DNA of 35,861 nt from Verrucomicrobiota bacterium (GTDB lineage: Bacteria > Verrucomicrobiota > Kiritimatiellia > CAJWTS01): the NCBI GenBank assembly GCA_027623315.1, contig JAQBYD010000041.1, positions 1-35,861 on the forward strand, given 5' to 3'. The notes beneath the pieces were generated by a model. The model worked only from the letters and a program-made list of their open reading frames with translations. It searched no databases and was not told the origin of the DNA. The position numbers and the translations under genes are program-made. Below are positions 17,889-27,200 of this stretch, piece by piece (the stretch's first letter is position 1; each line of letters opens with the position of its first letter).

Positions 17889-19547
17889 TCAGGATGCCGA
17901 CGCCGGCTTACTCGCGGGCGGTGTTCGCCAGGGCTCAATCAGCATGGCCCCTATGCTGATCACCAAGCCGAGTCGCGCGAATCCCGCCGCCGACCCGAGC
18001 AGCAGACTCATGCCTCCCTTCAGCAGCCTGAGTTGCACCGGGAGCGCGGAGAGATCCCATGCCAAGAGCATGGCGGACACCAGGAAGAGTGCGACGATCA
18101 GCGGGCGACGATGCTTAAACGCATGTCGCGCACCTGCGGCAATCGCCGGAAGCAGCATCACGGAATGATGCAACCAGGAGAGCGGAACCACAACGGTCAT
18201 GACCACGAGCAGCAGACCCATCTCCAACTCTTCGTCCTCCCGGCAGTCGCGCCGATTCCGGAGCCAGAGCAGGAACGTCGCGCCGAAGAGCACACTCGCC
18301 GACAACAGGTACGTGACGAGTTTGCTCAACTTCGGATCGTCAGTGATCCCGAACGTGAAGGAATTAACGGTCAGGAGCCGAAGACATATCCCGTTCAGTC
18401 CCTGGTTCCATGGCCCTGCCGGTGAGAAGAGCCCCACGGGGCCTACGGCACCATAGGATGAGCGGGACCCGACACATGCCCACCACGATTCCCAGATCTC
18501 CCAGGGAACCGTGACGAGGCCGATCACCGTGGCGACACCCAACGCCGCAAAACACCAGGCTATGGCAGACCACTTGCGCTTGAGTAGCAGGTAGCCCAGA
18601 AGAAGGCCCGGATAGATCTTCATGATGATGGCGGCGGCGAGAGGCAACCCCACCCAGGCTCCTGAGCGTTTCCTGACGTATGCCTCCATGAAGACGCAGA
18701 TGAACAGCGTTGTCCAGAAGTTGGGTTGACCGTAGACGAAGGTCAACCAGTTGGGATAGAAGCTCAGCATGTACACGGTCAGGCCCAAAGGGATCACGAC
18801 GTTTTCACCGGCTCGTCCCCGTATGATCAGAAAGTAGAGAACGAGCAGCAGCGCCACCTGGCTTCCGAACGTCACGACCTCCTTGGCAACGTCCAGCGAC
18901 ATGAGGGACAGCGGATAGAAAGCGATCAGGCACGGAGGCGGATGAAAGAACGGGAAAATCTTACCCCCCAGCTCGTCCTGCAGAATATTCCCGTAGGGAG
19001 AGCGGTGCTGGTTGTAGACGTAGTCGGCACCGTAATAGAATGAAGGAAGATCCAGGAAGTGGGCTTTCTCGTAGACCAGATCGTAGTCCATGAAGACCGG
19101 CGTGACGAGGAGTGCGAAGAGGATAAACACCACCTTGCGTTCAGGGCATCGACGAACCGTAACAACATACGCCATACCAAGGAAGACGATCAGCGCGCCG
19201 ACACTCTTGCAGAGCTCCCATGCCTGGCCCCGCCGTTTGCGGCGTAACTTGACGGCTTCCTCCGACCCGCGGAACGCCTCGGAGAGCCCCTGTGCGGTCA
19301 TCTCAGACGCCGCGATTACCGACTCCCAATGCTGCACCTCACTCGTCTTTGGCCGGCGCATCAACTCCGTGGCATACGCATTGGTGATCGCCTCGCCGAC
19401 CGACGCGTGAGCAATCGCCTCGGAAGCGGGCGTCGACATGACTCTTGGCGCCGGGGCAATTGCAAGCGTGACGATCAGCAGCCAGGAGTGCCGGACACCC
19501 CATGCGCTTCCGGTCCGATGGGTGTGGAGATGTCTGGGCGAGAACAC
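17889..19547 (-). CDS. GT87-like membrane glycosyltransferase with DUF4214-like N-terminus
   Basis: A polytopic membrane protein of 552 residues. Residues about 150-235 (MDYDLVYEKAHFLDLPSFY, NQHRSPYGN, FFHPPPCLIAFYPLSLMS) match the pattern of the DUF2029/GT87 polyprenyl-phosphate-dependent mannosyltransferases, with about ten further hydrophobic helices. Unusually, a possible signal sequence at 20-38 is followed by ITNAYATELMRRPKTSEVQHW and GLSEAFRGSEE (about 54-97). This resembles one repeat of the DUF4214 domain and would be outside the membrane. Substrate unknown. The start is GTG with no clear Shine-Dalgarno sequence. It is 63 bp downstream of the lipoprotein gene, so it is likely in the same operon. 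Confidence 0.75.
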   Translation of the reverse strand: MFSPRHLHTHRTGSAWGVRHSWLLIVTLAIAPAPRVMSTPASEAIAHASVGEAITNAYATELMRRPKTSEVQHWESVIAASEMTAQGLSEAFRGSEEAVKLRRKRRGQAWELCKSVGALIVFLGMAYVVTVRRCPERKVVFILFALLVTPVFMDYDLVYEKAHFLDLPSFYYGADYVYNQHRSPYGNILQDELGGKIFPFFHPPPCLIAFYPLSLMSLDVAKEVVTFGSQVALLLVLYFLIIRGRAGENVVIPLGLTVYMLSFYPNWLTFVYGQPNFWTTLFICVFMEAYVRKRSGAWVGLPLAAAIIMKIYPGLLLGYLLLKRKWSAIAWCFAALGVATVIGLVTVPWEIWESWWACVGSRSSYGAVGPVGLFSPAGPWNQGLNGICLRLLTVNSFTFGITDDPKLSKLVTYLLSASVLFGATFLLWLRNRRDCREDEELEMGLLLVVMTVVVPLSWLHHSVMLLPAIAAGARHAFKHRRPLIVALFLVSAMLLAWDLSALPVQLRLLKGGMSLLLGSAAGFARLGLVISIGAMLIEPWRTPPASKPASAS

Positions 19548-19610
19548 GATGGGAAAATTCTAATGGCACACAGAAACCGCAGCTTCACCCGTGCGGGGGA
19601 GTTGCAGCCG

Positions 19611-21401
19611 TTACTCCGTCGCTCCCGAGGCCAGGTCCGCGATCGCTTTCTGAATGCGCGCCAGGTCGTCGCTTCCAGCATCGACCTTGCCGGCCGCGGT
19701 CTCATATAACGTGCGGGCCTCGGCGTAAGCTGCGGCCGCGTCATCCGTATCCCCCGCCTTGGTCAGAAGATCCCCGATACGAGCCGCGTTAAAACCGAGA
19801 ATTTCCTCGCGCGGACGAGAGCCGCCCGCCACCGGATCCTGGAGGTCATCGGCTTCCAGCGCCAAATACTCCATGAACGCTCGAAATCCTTGGGCCGCGG
19901 CCCGGTCATCGCCCTCGGCCAGCGCCTTGTGCGCTCCGATCTTGGCGGACATGGCGACGGTCCACGCCTCATCGTAGCCGGGAACGCCCTTCGCCAGGGT
20001 GGCCAGGCAGGAGTCATAGTCTTCGGCCATGAACGCCGCATCCAGGGCCAGGTTGGCAAAGGCCTGCTGAGCCATATCCTCCGTTGCCTCCGAGCGTAAG
20101 CGAACCGCGAGTGCAGCCAGGCGCGCCAGCTCGGCCTTCTTCTCGCGAACGGCAATTTTGTAGAAGTAGTCTCGAAATCGCTGCGCTACGGAGGCGCTGG
20201 GCAGGCCACGGCGATCCACGAGTTTCTCCATTCTGTCGAGCGCCGTGCCGTAATCCTCCTGCGTCATGGCAGACGCCACCCAGGCGCCCGCCAATGCGAG
20301 CTGCATGCGGTGCTCGTCCGGCAATTCGGCTGTCAAGGCCATGATGAATCGATCCACGTCTGCGTGTTGCCCCCGCGTCGCGTGGGCCTCCACCAGGGCT
20401 GCGAAATGCCTGGGCAGAGAGGACTCCGGCAACGCATCCAGCTTCGCGAACAGAAGCCGCTCGGCCTCGGCCAGTTGGCCCTGCTCTACATGGTACCTCA
20501 GCCGGCCGTCCGTCGCACGGGCCGCCAGGTCCGGAAACGCGGCGACGGCCGTATCGACGATATCGAACGTACCCATGCGCACCGCTTGATCGACTATACT
20601 CGCCGCCCGCCCTGAGGCGTCTTGAGGGCTCAACGCGATTGAAGCATCGGTGAGTGCCGCCAGCGCTTCGGCTACCTTGCCATCTCGAATCTGCAAATCA
20701 ATACGCGCGAGGTAGGTCTGAATTTTCATTGCGGGGTGATCGCCGAAGGTCCGCTCCATGTACTCGATAATCCCGATCGCCACGCCCTCGCCGGGTCGAC
20801 TTTTCACACCCTCCATCAAGCGCTGTGCGAAGGTCGCGCAGGCCTCTTCGGGTAGATGCTCGGTCGCGAGCGCGAAAAGTGAGCCGAACTGCTCCGGCTC
20901 AGCCTCGGGCCCTAGAAACTGAGCGAGGCGGCTCAGGAGCGCCGACACAGTGCCCTCGCTCAAGCCCAACCCCAGGAGTGATGTATACCATTCCGCGAGG
21001 GCGTCCTGGCGTTCGGTACGCAGGCCGAAACGATCGATGGTGCCTAACGCGGCAAGCACGAACCCAGGATGGCCGAGCGCATGTTTCTCGAGCAAAGCCG
21101 TTGCCCCGTCAAAATCATCGGCATCGACCAGCCCCTGCAGAAGGTCCACGAGCAGGATGGGCGCGAAATCCGCGTACCGAGGATCCGTGATTGCCTCGTT
21201 CAGGATGCGCCGGGCCTCCTCCGCATTCCCTGCCATCGCGGCGTCAGCGGCCGCGCTCCGGACCTTCTGAATTTCGGCCTGTAACTCGGCCTGCAGCTCA
21301 ACCCCTTCTCCCGACGACGCTGAGGCCGGCTTACTCCTCTCACGGTCACAGCCGAAGGCCAATATGGCCATCAGCAGAATGATCCGCACACGCGCCGTCA
21401 T
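19611..21401 (-). CDS. Predicted lipoprotein of helical (TPR-like) repeats
   Basis: From the ATG at 21401, preceded by GGAGGTG, the protein has about 596 residues. The N-terminus MTARVRIILLMAILAFGCDR is a signal peptide ending in a lipobox (LAFGC), so it should be lipid-anchored. The rest is almost entirely alpha-helical with alanine/leucine repeats of about 34 residues (for example AEEARRILNEAITDPRYADFA, AEAERLLFAKLDALPESSLP and DDAAAAYAEARTLYETAAGK), consistent with TPR or TPR-like solenoids. Such proteins are protein-protein interaction platforms. It lies 46 bp after the response regulator gene and may be part of that signalling operon. No enzymatic motif seen. Confidence 0.75.
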   Translation of the reverse strand: MTARVRIILLMAILAFGCDRERSKPASASSGEGVELQAELQAEIQKVRSAAADAAMAGNAEEARRILNEAITDPRYADFAPILLVDLLQGLVDADDFDGATALLEKHALGHPGFVLAALGTIDRFGLRTERQDALAEWYTSLLGLGLSEGTVSALLSRLAQFLGPEAEPEQFGSLFALATEHLPEEACATFAQRLMEGVKSRPGEGVAIGIIEYMERTFGDHPAMKIQTYLARIDLQIRDGKVAEALAALTDASIALSPQDASGRAASIVDQAVRMGTFDIVDTAVAAFPDLAARATDGRLRYHVEQGQLAEAERLLFAKLDALPESSLPRHFAALVEAHATRGQHADVDRFIMALTAELPDEHRMQLALAGAWVASAMTQEDYGTALDRMEKLVDRRGLPSASVAQRFRDYFYKIAVREKKAELARLAALAVRLRSEATEDMAQQAFANLALDAAFMAEDYDSCLATLAKGVPGYDEAWTVAMSAKIGAHKALAEGDDRAAAQGFRAFMEYLALEADDLQDPVAGGSRPREEILGFNAARIGDLLTKAGDTDDAAAAYAEARTLYETAAGKVDAGSDDLARIQKAIADLASGATE

Positions 21402-21406
21402 CGACC

Positions 21407-21413
21407 CACCTCC
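21407..21413 (-). promoter_or_regulatory. Shine-Dalgarno deciding the lipoprotein start
   Basis: GGAGGTG lies 5 nt before the ATG at 21401 and selects it over an upstream in-frame start seven codons earlier. This also places the lipobox at the usual distance from the N-terminus. Confidence 0.8.
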
Positions 21414-21447
21414 GTTCGTCATCGCGCCCCCAACGGCGCTGGACCCG

Positions 21448-22164
21448 CTATCTTTTCAGATACTTGTACCCGGCACCATGAACCGTCACGATGGTCGTCG
21501 GCTTCCCGGCCTGGAGTTCTATCTTCTTGCGCAATTGCGCGACATGCTGGTCGAGCGTGCGCGTCGTGCCGACGTATCCGATACCCCATACGTCGTTCAA
21601 CAACTCCTCGCGCGTCAGCACGCGCGTCGGATTCCGGTAAAACTTCTCGATCAGCTTAAGCTCGCGCGGCGTCAGATCAAAAAGCACGTCGCCACATCTG
21701 GACTGATACTGCAGCGTGTCGATATCCGCCTCACCGAATTTGAACCGGCCGGGTAGTCCTTCTTTCTTCTTAGGGGTCTTCGTACCCAGATGCATGCGCG
21801 AACGTCGCAGTGCCGCGCTGATGCGAGCCATCAGTTCCGGAATGCCGAACGGTTTGGTCACGTAATCGTCGGCGCCCAACTTCAGCCCGACCACTTTATC
21901 GGCTTCTTCGCCCTTCGCGGTCAGCATGATAATCGGGACCTCGGCGTTCTTCTCGCGGATCAGCTTACAGACATCGTACCCGTTGGTCCCGGGCATCATG
22001 ATATCCAAGAGCACAAGATCCACCTTATTCTGGTTGAACACGGTGATCGCAGCGTCACCGTCTGCGGCGCCATAGGCCCCGTATCCTTCCGATTCGAGCG
22101 CGTCGATTAAGCCATCACGAATGTTCGTTTCGTCTTCAGCCACTAGTATGTTGATATTCCTCAT
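21448..22164 (-). CDS. OmpR/PhoB-family response regulator
   Basis: A 238-residue two-component regulator. The receiver domain (1-120) has the acidic pair in VAEDE, the phospho-acceptor Asp54 in LVLLDIMMPGTNGYD, the conserved Thr in IIMLTAKGEEAD and Lys in DDYVTKPFGIPEL. The C-terminal winged-helix DNA-binding domain (about 140-237) has LTPRELKLIEKFYRNPTRVLTREELLNDVW and ends RTLDQHVAQLRKKIE-TVHGAGYKYL, the OmpR/PhoB type. It overlaps the kinase gene by 4 bp (ATGA), so the two form a cognate pair. Target genes cannot be read from sequence. The downstream lipoprotein and GT87 genes are candidates. Confidence 0.95.
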   Translation of the reverse strand: MRNINILVAEDETNIRDGLIDALESEGYGAYGAADGDAAITVFNQNKVDLVLLDIMMPGTNGYDVCKLIREKNAEVPIIMLTAKGEEADKVVGLKLGADDYVTKPFGIPELMARISAALRRSRMHLGTKTPKKKEGLPGRFKFGEADIDTLQYQSRCGDVLFDLTPRELKLIEKFYRNPTRVLTREELLNDVWGIGYVGTTRTLDQHVAQLRKKIELQAGKPTTIVTVHGAGYKYLKR

Positions 22165-23942
22165 TGTCTTGCCTTGTCCTCGGTTGGGAGTTTAACGACG
22201 AAAACGCTGCCGCCGCCAGTACGAGATTCGTAATACAAATCGCCGCCGATGTCACGCATCAGTCGCCGCGAAATGCTTAAACCAAGTCCCGTTCCTTTTT
22301 GACCGTCACTCAAACTACTCTCGACTCTCTGAAACTGCTCGAAAATCCTGTCCTGATGCTCCTCGGGGATGCCGGGCCCACGATCCATAACGCGGAGCTC
22401 CGCGCCCTCAACCGACTGGAGCGTTTCGAGCTCGATCTCAGTACCACTGCCGTTACCGGCGTATTTCGTCGCGTTATCGATCAGGTTGAGCACAACCTGC
22501 TCCAACGCATCTCGATCGACCCTGACCGGAGTCGACGCTCCGTTGAACGACTCGACGAGTCGCACTCCGGACTCTTCCAGCCGGGGCCCTTGTTTCTGCA
22601 GTATGCCCTCCATGCACTCCCCCAAGTCAAGACTTTCGATCGTATAGGACTCCATGCCCCGCTCGAGACGACCGAAACTCAGCACATTATTCACGAGCCG
22701 CGCCAGTCTTCGACTCTCAGAGGAGATGATACCAAGGTATCGGTCCCGCTTTTCGGGGTGTTCCACCGCGCCTGCACGCAGGAGATCGACGTACATGCGG
22801 ATACTGGTCAGGGGCGTCCGCAACTCGTGCGTGACGCTGGATACGAACGTCGTCTTCTGCACCGCGTCCCGGCGGCCCTGGTAGGCCTGCCGGATTAACG
22901 CAAGCCCGCCCAAAAGGATGGCGGCAATGAAGAAAGTCAACAGGACGGCGGACATCAGGACCAGGGTCTGCCCGGGTACCTCGCCGACGCCCGTCTGCAG
23001 AACGTGCACGCTCACATACCAGTTGGGCAAAATCTCCCCGAGATGCATGCGGATCAGCGCCTCACCGGATGGCGCCCGTGCGGCCGGCTCCTGGAAAACA
23101 ATCTCATCGCTCTCGTTTCGCAGGCAGAAGATCATTCCCTCCGGCAACCCGGCAAAAACACCCGGCAACAACCGGTTCATCACCTCGTCGATATTCAACT
23201 CCACACCGCGCACGAGATCGCCGCTCGCGGGTTGATACCATCCAAGCAGGTAGAGCGTGTCCTCCCAATCCCACGTGATCCATCCACTCTCCGAGCCGCC
23301 GGCGTCGACCGCCTTGACGCTGTCTCGGACTTCCATGCGCGCCAGGCGCCGCAACTCGGACCGCTGGCGATACTTCTGGTTGATCACGGGGTGAATCAAT
23401 GGTGCCGACGCATTGGGCCGGACCTCGCCGCCCGCCTTTGCCATGGTATAGTTCGGATTGGGAATCGGCGGAGATGATGTCAGGTCGCCACCCAGCCCCA
23501 TACCCGCCACGCGGGCGGGGACCGGGGCCGGCTGCCTCTCGGTCCAGGGCAGAGGACCCGTCAGCAGATCAAGGTATCGCCGGGCGACACGCTCCTGCGG
23601 TTCCTCCGCAAAAGCATTCTCGCCGGCGAAAGAGACACCGTCAACCGGGTGCCAGGAAAACGCATGGCGCACCAACGGATTCTGAATCCGGATCTGCGAC
23701 AAGGCCGTGCTCAGCGATGCGGCCGGTATCCGCGAGAGCCCCAGCAGGATGTCGTGCTGAACCGCCTCGAATGACGTCGTGAGGTCCCGCGCAAGATCCT
23801 GCGCCTGCAGAAGACTGCGCGCACGAAGCCCGTTATTGAGCCGATCCTTTTCGTGCCAGAGCAGTGAATAGGCTGCCACGCCGACGATCAGGGTCGGAAC
23901 AAACAGCAGCACGATATAGAGAATCAGGGTCCGTCGACTCAT
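22161..23942 (-). CDS. Membrane sensor histidine kinase
   Basis: 593 residues. TM1 (about 5-28) and TM2 (about 326-350) bracket a periplasmic sensor region of about 295 residues with no family I recognise, although it carries a proline-rich insert around 137-165. The HisKA motif is SSVTHELRTPLTSIRMY with the phospho-accepting His372. The ATPase domain has LNLIDNATKYAG (N box), VMDRGPGIPEEH (G1) and GTGLGLSISRRL (G2). No HAMP or PAS domain is evident between TM2 and HisKA. It is the first gene of a kinase-regulator-lipoprotein-GT87 run and has a good promoter upstream. Signal unknown. Confidence 0.94.
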   Translation of the reverse strand: MSRRTLILYIVLLFVPTLIVGVAAYSLLWHEKDRLNNGLRARSLLQAQDLARDLTTSFEAVQHDILLGLSRIPAASLSTALSQIRIQNPLVRHAFSWHPVDGVSFAGENAFAEEPQERVARRYLDLLTGPLPWTERQPAPVPARVAGMGLGGDLTSSPPIPNPNYTMAKAGGEVRPNASAPLIHPVINQKYRQRSELRRLARMEVRDSVKAVDAGGSESGWITWDWEDTLYLLGWYQPASGDLVRGVELNIDEVMNRLLPGVFAGLPEGMIFCLRNESDEIVFQEPAARAPSGEALIRMHLGEILPNWYVSVHVLQTGVGEVPGQTLVLMSAVLLTFFIAAILLGGLALIRQAYQGRRDAVQKTTFVSSVTHELRTPLTSIRMYVDLLRAGAVEHPEKRDRYLGIISSESRRLARLVNNVLSFGRLERGMESYTIESLDLGECMEGILQKQGPRLEESGVRLVESFNGASTPVRVDRDALEQVVLNLIDNATKYAGNGSGTEIELETLQSVEGAELRVMDRGPGIPEEHQDRIFEQFQRVESSLSDGQKGTGLGLSISRRLMRDIGGDLYYESRTGGGSVFVVKLPTEDKARQ

Positions 23943-23967
23943 CGAATGTCATTAGCCTCAACATGAG

Positions 23968-23996
23968 ATTCTATGCCAGTTTCTCATTCGTGTGAA
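23968..23996 (-). promoter_or_regulatory. Sigma70-type promoter of the kinase-regulator operon
   Basis: On the minus strand TTCACA (23996-23991, 5 of 6 to TTGACA) and TAGAAT (23973-23968, 5 of 6 to TATAAT) are exactly 17 bp apart. The expected start at about 23961 gives a leader of about 19 nt before the kinase ATG. A 6-bp inverted repeat, ATGAGA/TCTCAT (23963-23968 and 23982-23987), spans the -10 and spacer and could be a regulator site. Confidence 0.6.
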
Positions 23997-24120
23997 GACG
24001 GAAAGGCGCCCTGTCCTGAATGTTTGCGCGCAACATAAAGCGGCATTCGGTCCCCTCCTGAAATAGGTCGTCACCCACAAGACGCGGGCCGATCCACACG
24101 GCGCTACTTGCTCATTCTCC

Positions 24121-24218
24121 GTGTGCGGGGTGAGGGCACCCCGTCTCCATGGATTCATCCGAAAACATCGTGTGCGGGGTGAGGGCACCCCGTCTCCATG
24201 GATTCAACCGAAAACATC
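24121..24218. repeat. Two tandem copies of a 49-bp REP-like hairpin element
   Basis: Positions 24121-24169 and 24170-24218 are direct repeats that differ only at ATTCATCC versus ATTCAACC. Each contains a hairpin with stem CGGGGTG/CACCCCG and loop AGGG, followed by CCGTCTCCATGG. The same core with a changed but still paired stem occurs at 35621-35733. The element lies just downstream of the alpha-2-macroglobulin stop codon. Confidence 0.85.
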
Positions 24219-24229
24219 GATCGAGGCGC

Positions 24230-27200
24230 TCAGTCCACGATGCGAATCTTGATTTCGTCGGAATTGCCCTTCAACTCGGGCGCATACATCGCGAAGGCCC
24301 GCGCCGGAAGGGCACTGAACTTGCCGGGAATCTCCGCGCGCATGCGGTACGCGATGCTGTGACGACCGCGCGCGAGCGTACGCACGAAGAAAGCGACCCG
24401 CTCATCGCGTAGTTCCATATAGGCCCGCAACCCATCAGGAGTATATCCACTGCGCACTTCGAAGGGCTCGAACCCGGCGGCCTTCATGTCTTCGAAGATG
24501 ACGTACTCGTAGTCATTTTTGCTCTCAATCTCCAACTCGATCTCGACCAGGTCACCACTCTTCAGCTCGGCCATGTTCTCGATCTTCACGCGCTTGTACT
24601 TCTCCACGCGCTGATCCAGGGCCTGGCCGTGGGATCCAGCCACTTTGATCGACTTGTTAACGGGTTCGAGACGGTAGTATTGCCGCTCCACCTTTATCTC
24701 GAGCCCGGCCTTGCGGATAAACTCCTCCAGCGTGAAGTTGGTCAGGTAGGCGCTCATGTAGAGCGGCCCCTTGCCCTTGCGGCGCACTTCGATTTCGTGT
24801 TTTCCGGATTCAATCGCGTCGCCGCTCAGCACGAGGGCATTGTCGTACGTAAAGAGGTTGTCCGCGTTGATTTCGACTTCCTTCATCTTACGCCCGTCGA
24901 GATAGATCTCCACGGTCATATCCGGTTCCGCTTCCCCGGCGGCGCGGATGTAGTCCGCGAAAGCTTCGAGGCAGAGCGCCGTGTCGCGCGTGGATTTCCA
25001 GTAGGTCGCGTGCTTGCGGTTGTTGAGAAGGTACTTCACGATCCGCGATGCCGTGTCCGATTTGGGGTCCACCTTGGCCAGAAGCTTCAAGTAGTAGGCG
25101 TGGGCCTCGTACTCACTGCCATACCAGTACCACCAGTATCCGCCATTGGGCATGTCGAGATAGGCGGTCTGATTTTCGTCGTCCTGCACCAGGACCTGCT
25201 CAATGTTGCGCATGATCATGGCCAACTTGTCAGCCTGCCCCTGTTTGTGCAGGGCCAGCCCGAACATCGCCTTGGCGTAGACCGGTAGATGATTCCGGTC
25301 CTCGTAGAGATACGTCATCATCTCGTCGCTCGTCTTCGCTGCATCCACAAGTACCATGTACGTAAATGCGTCGAGGCTGTCGGCGTGCTGCTTCCAGTCT
25401 TTGCGAGGGTCTTTCTCTCGTCCTCGTCGCAGCCGGTCGATCTCCTGGCGCTGGTAGCGCTCGAGCCACTGCACGCCGCGCTCGAGAACACCGGGCACGA
25501 TGGCCACGTCGTTGTCGCGCGCGATCTGGAGCCCGTGCACCACCACCGCCGTCGTGTGCGGATAGGATCGCTCTCCCCAACCCGAAAACCAACCCCAGCC
25601 ACCATCCGAGAGTTGCATCGCGGTCAGGCGCTTGACGCCCTTCTTGACCATGTCGTCGACGGTGGCCTTGTCGAAAACAGGATTGCGATTCCAGCGCTGC
25701 CACTGCGCCGCGCGCTCCTGGTCGTTGCCAATCTCCTGCGCATTCAAGTTGGTGATCTTGTCGCGTACCTCCTCGAGGTCCAGGCCCATCTCGCGCAAGA
25801 TCTTCTGCGTCAAGACCGTGGGTACGAATCGATTGAGCGTCTGCTCGGTGCAGCCGTACGGATACTCCACCAGGTATGGCAGCGCATCCACCATGGCCAT
25901 GGCCAGCGATGGCGAGTAGCGAATCTCGAGACGCGACTCGTTGATGCGCCGCTCTGCCGGGACGTCGATCGAAATGACGGCACGCTCTCCATCCGGCCGG
26001 ATAGCCGCGCTGAAGGAGTCCGTCTTCAGCATCCCGTGGACATAGACCGGGAAGCTCATCTGCATGGCGTCCGACTCTTCGTCGGTCAGCGCAGCCATAC
26101 GCACCACGGCTTCGCCCTCGCGCTCAACGCTGACACGCCAGTCGACGCGCTTCTCGCCGCCGGCTGGAACGGTTACCGCCTGATCCACCTTGCCGAGCGC
26201 CTTGAGTTGATTGCCGTCCAACTCCAACTTCACGGTCACCTTCTTTTCGCTGTCGAGATAGTTGTGCACGTTGGCCGAGAGCACGACCTCGTCCGTCTCG
26301 ACAAAGAAGCGGGGGGCCTGCAGCCGAATGATCAGGTTCTTGGTGGTCAGGACCTCGACACTGCCCTCCCCGACCTTCGTCCCGTGCCCGAGTGCCCAGG
26401 TGCGGACCTTCCACGTCGTCAGGTTTTCCGGCATGGTCAGTTCGACCTCGGCCTCGCCGTTCTGATCGGTGACGAGGGAGCCCTTCCAGAGAGCCGTATC
26501 GGCAAATTGCGAGCGCACCGTTGGTGTCACCAGTGCGTCGCCCTGTTCACCACCTCCACCGCCGCCCGCTTCATGGTCCGCCCTATCCCCGTCGTCTCCG
26601 AACGCCATGCCTTCCGCGGATTCCTCCATCACCATCGCATCGGCAGCCACAGCCATCCTGGCGGAAGGAGCTGAAGCCGCGAGCGTCCGGCCGAGCACCG
26701 CACCCTGCGATGCTCGCTCGCGGTTACTCTTGCGTATTTCCCCACGGCGTCCGTCCTCCTTCTCGAAAATCATATCCCCGAATGCACCCAGGTTTCCCAT
26801 ACCCACTTCCCCGCTCTTGAGCAGCTGCGCAAACATACGCTGCAGGTTAGACTCGGTCGTGGGGTTGTGCCGGCGCCGCCATTTCCAGAAGAAGTCACGA
26901 ATCTCCGCGACGTTGGAGCCGCCGGAGATGTATTCGACAGCCTTGTCGTAAATGCTCATCACCAGCGCGCCACTGAAAGGCTCACCAAAGAAATCAGTGA
27001 CCTTGACCCTCATGCGGCCCTCCTCGCCCGGCTTGTACGACTCGGACGACGGCGTCACCTCGACGTTGAGCACGCGCTTCTCAGGCGGCACGATGATTTC
27101 ACGCATGGAGGCATGCACCTTGCCGTCGCTCACCGTGACGGCCTCCACAAAGATATTCGGCATGTCCTTGCGTGAGATCTCGATCTCGTGATCGTGGCTT

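Noticed and set aside
23958..24188. 76-residue minus-strand open frame between the kinase and the large gene
   Set aside because: It is built largely from the 49-bp hairpin repeat and overlaps the kinase promoter, so it is an artefact of repeat composition.
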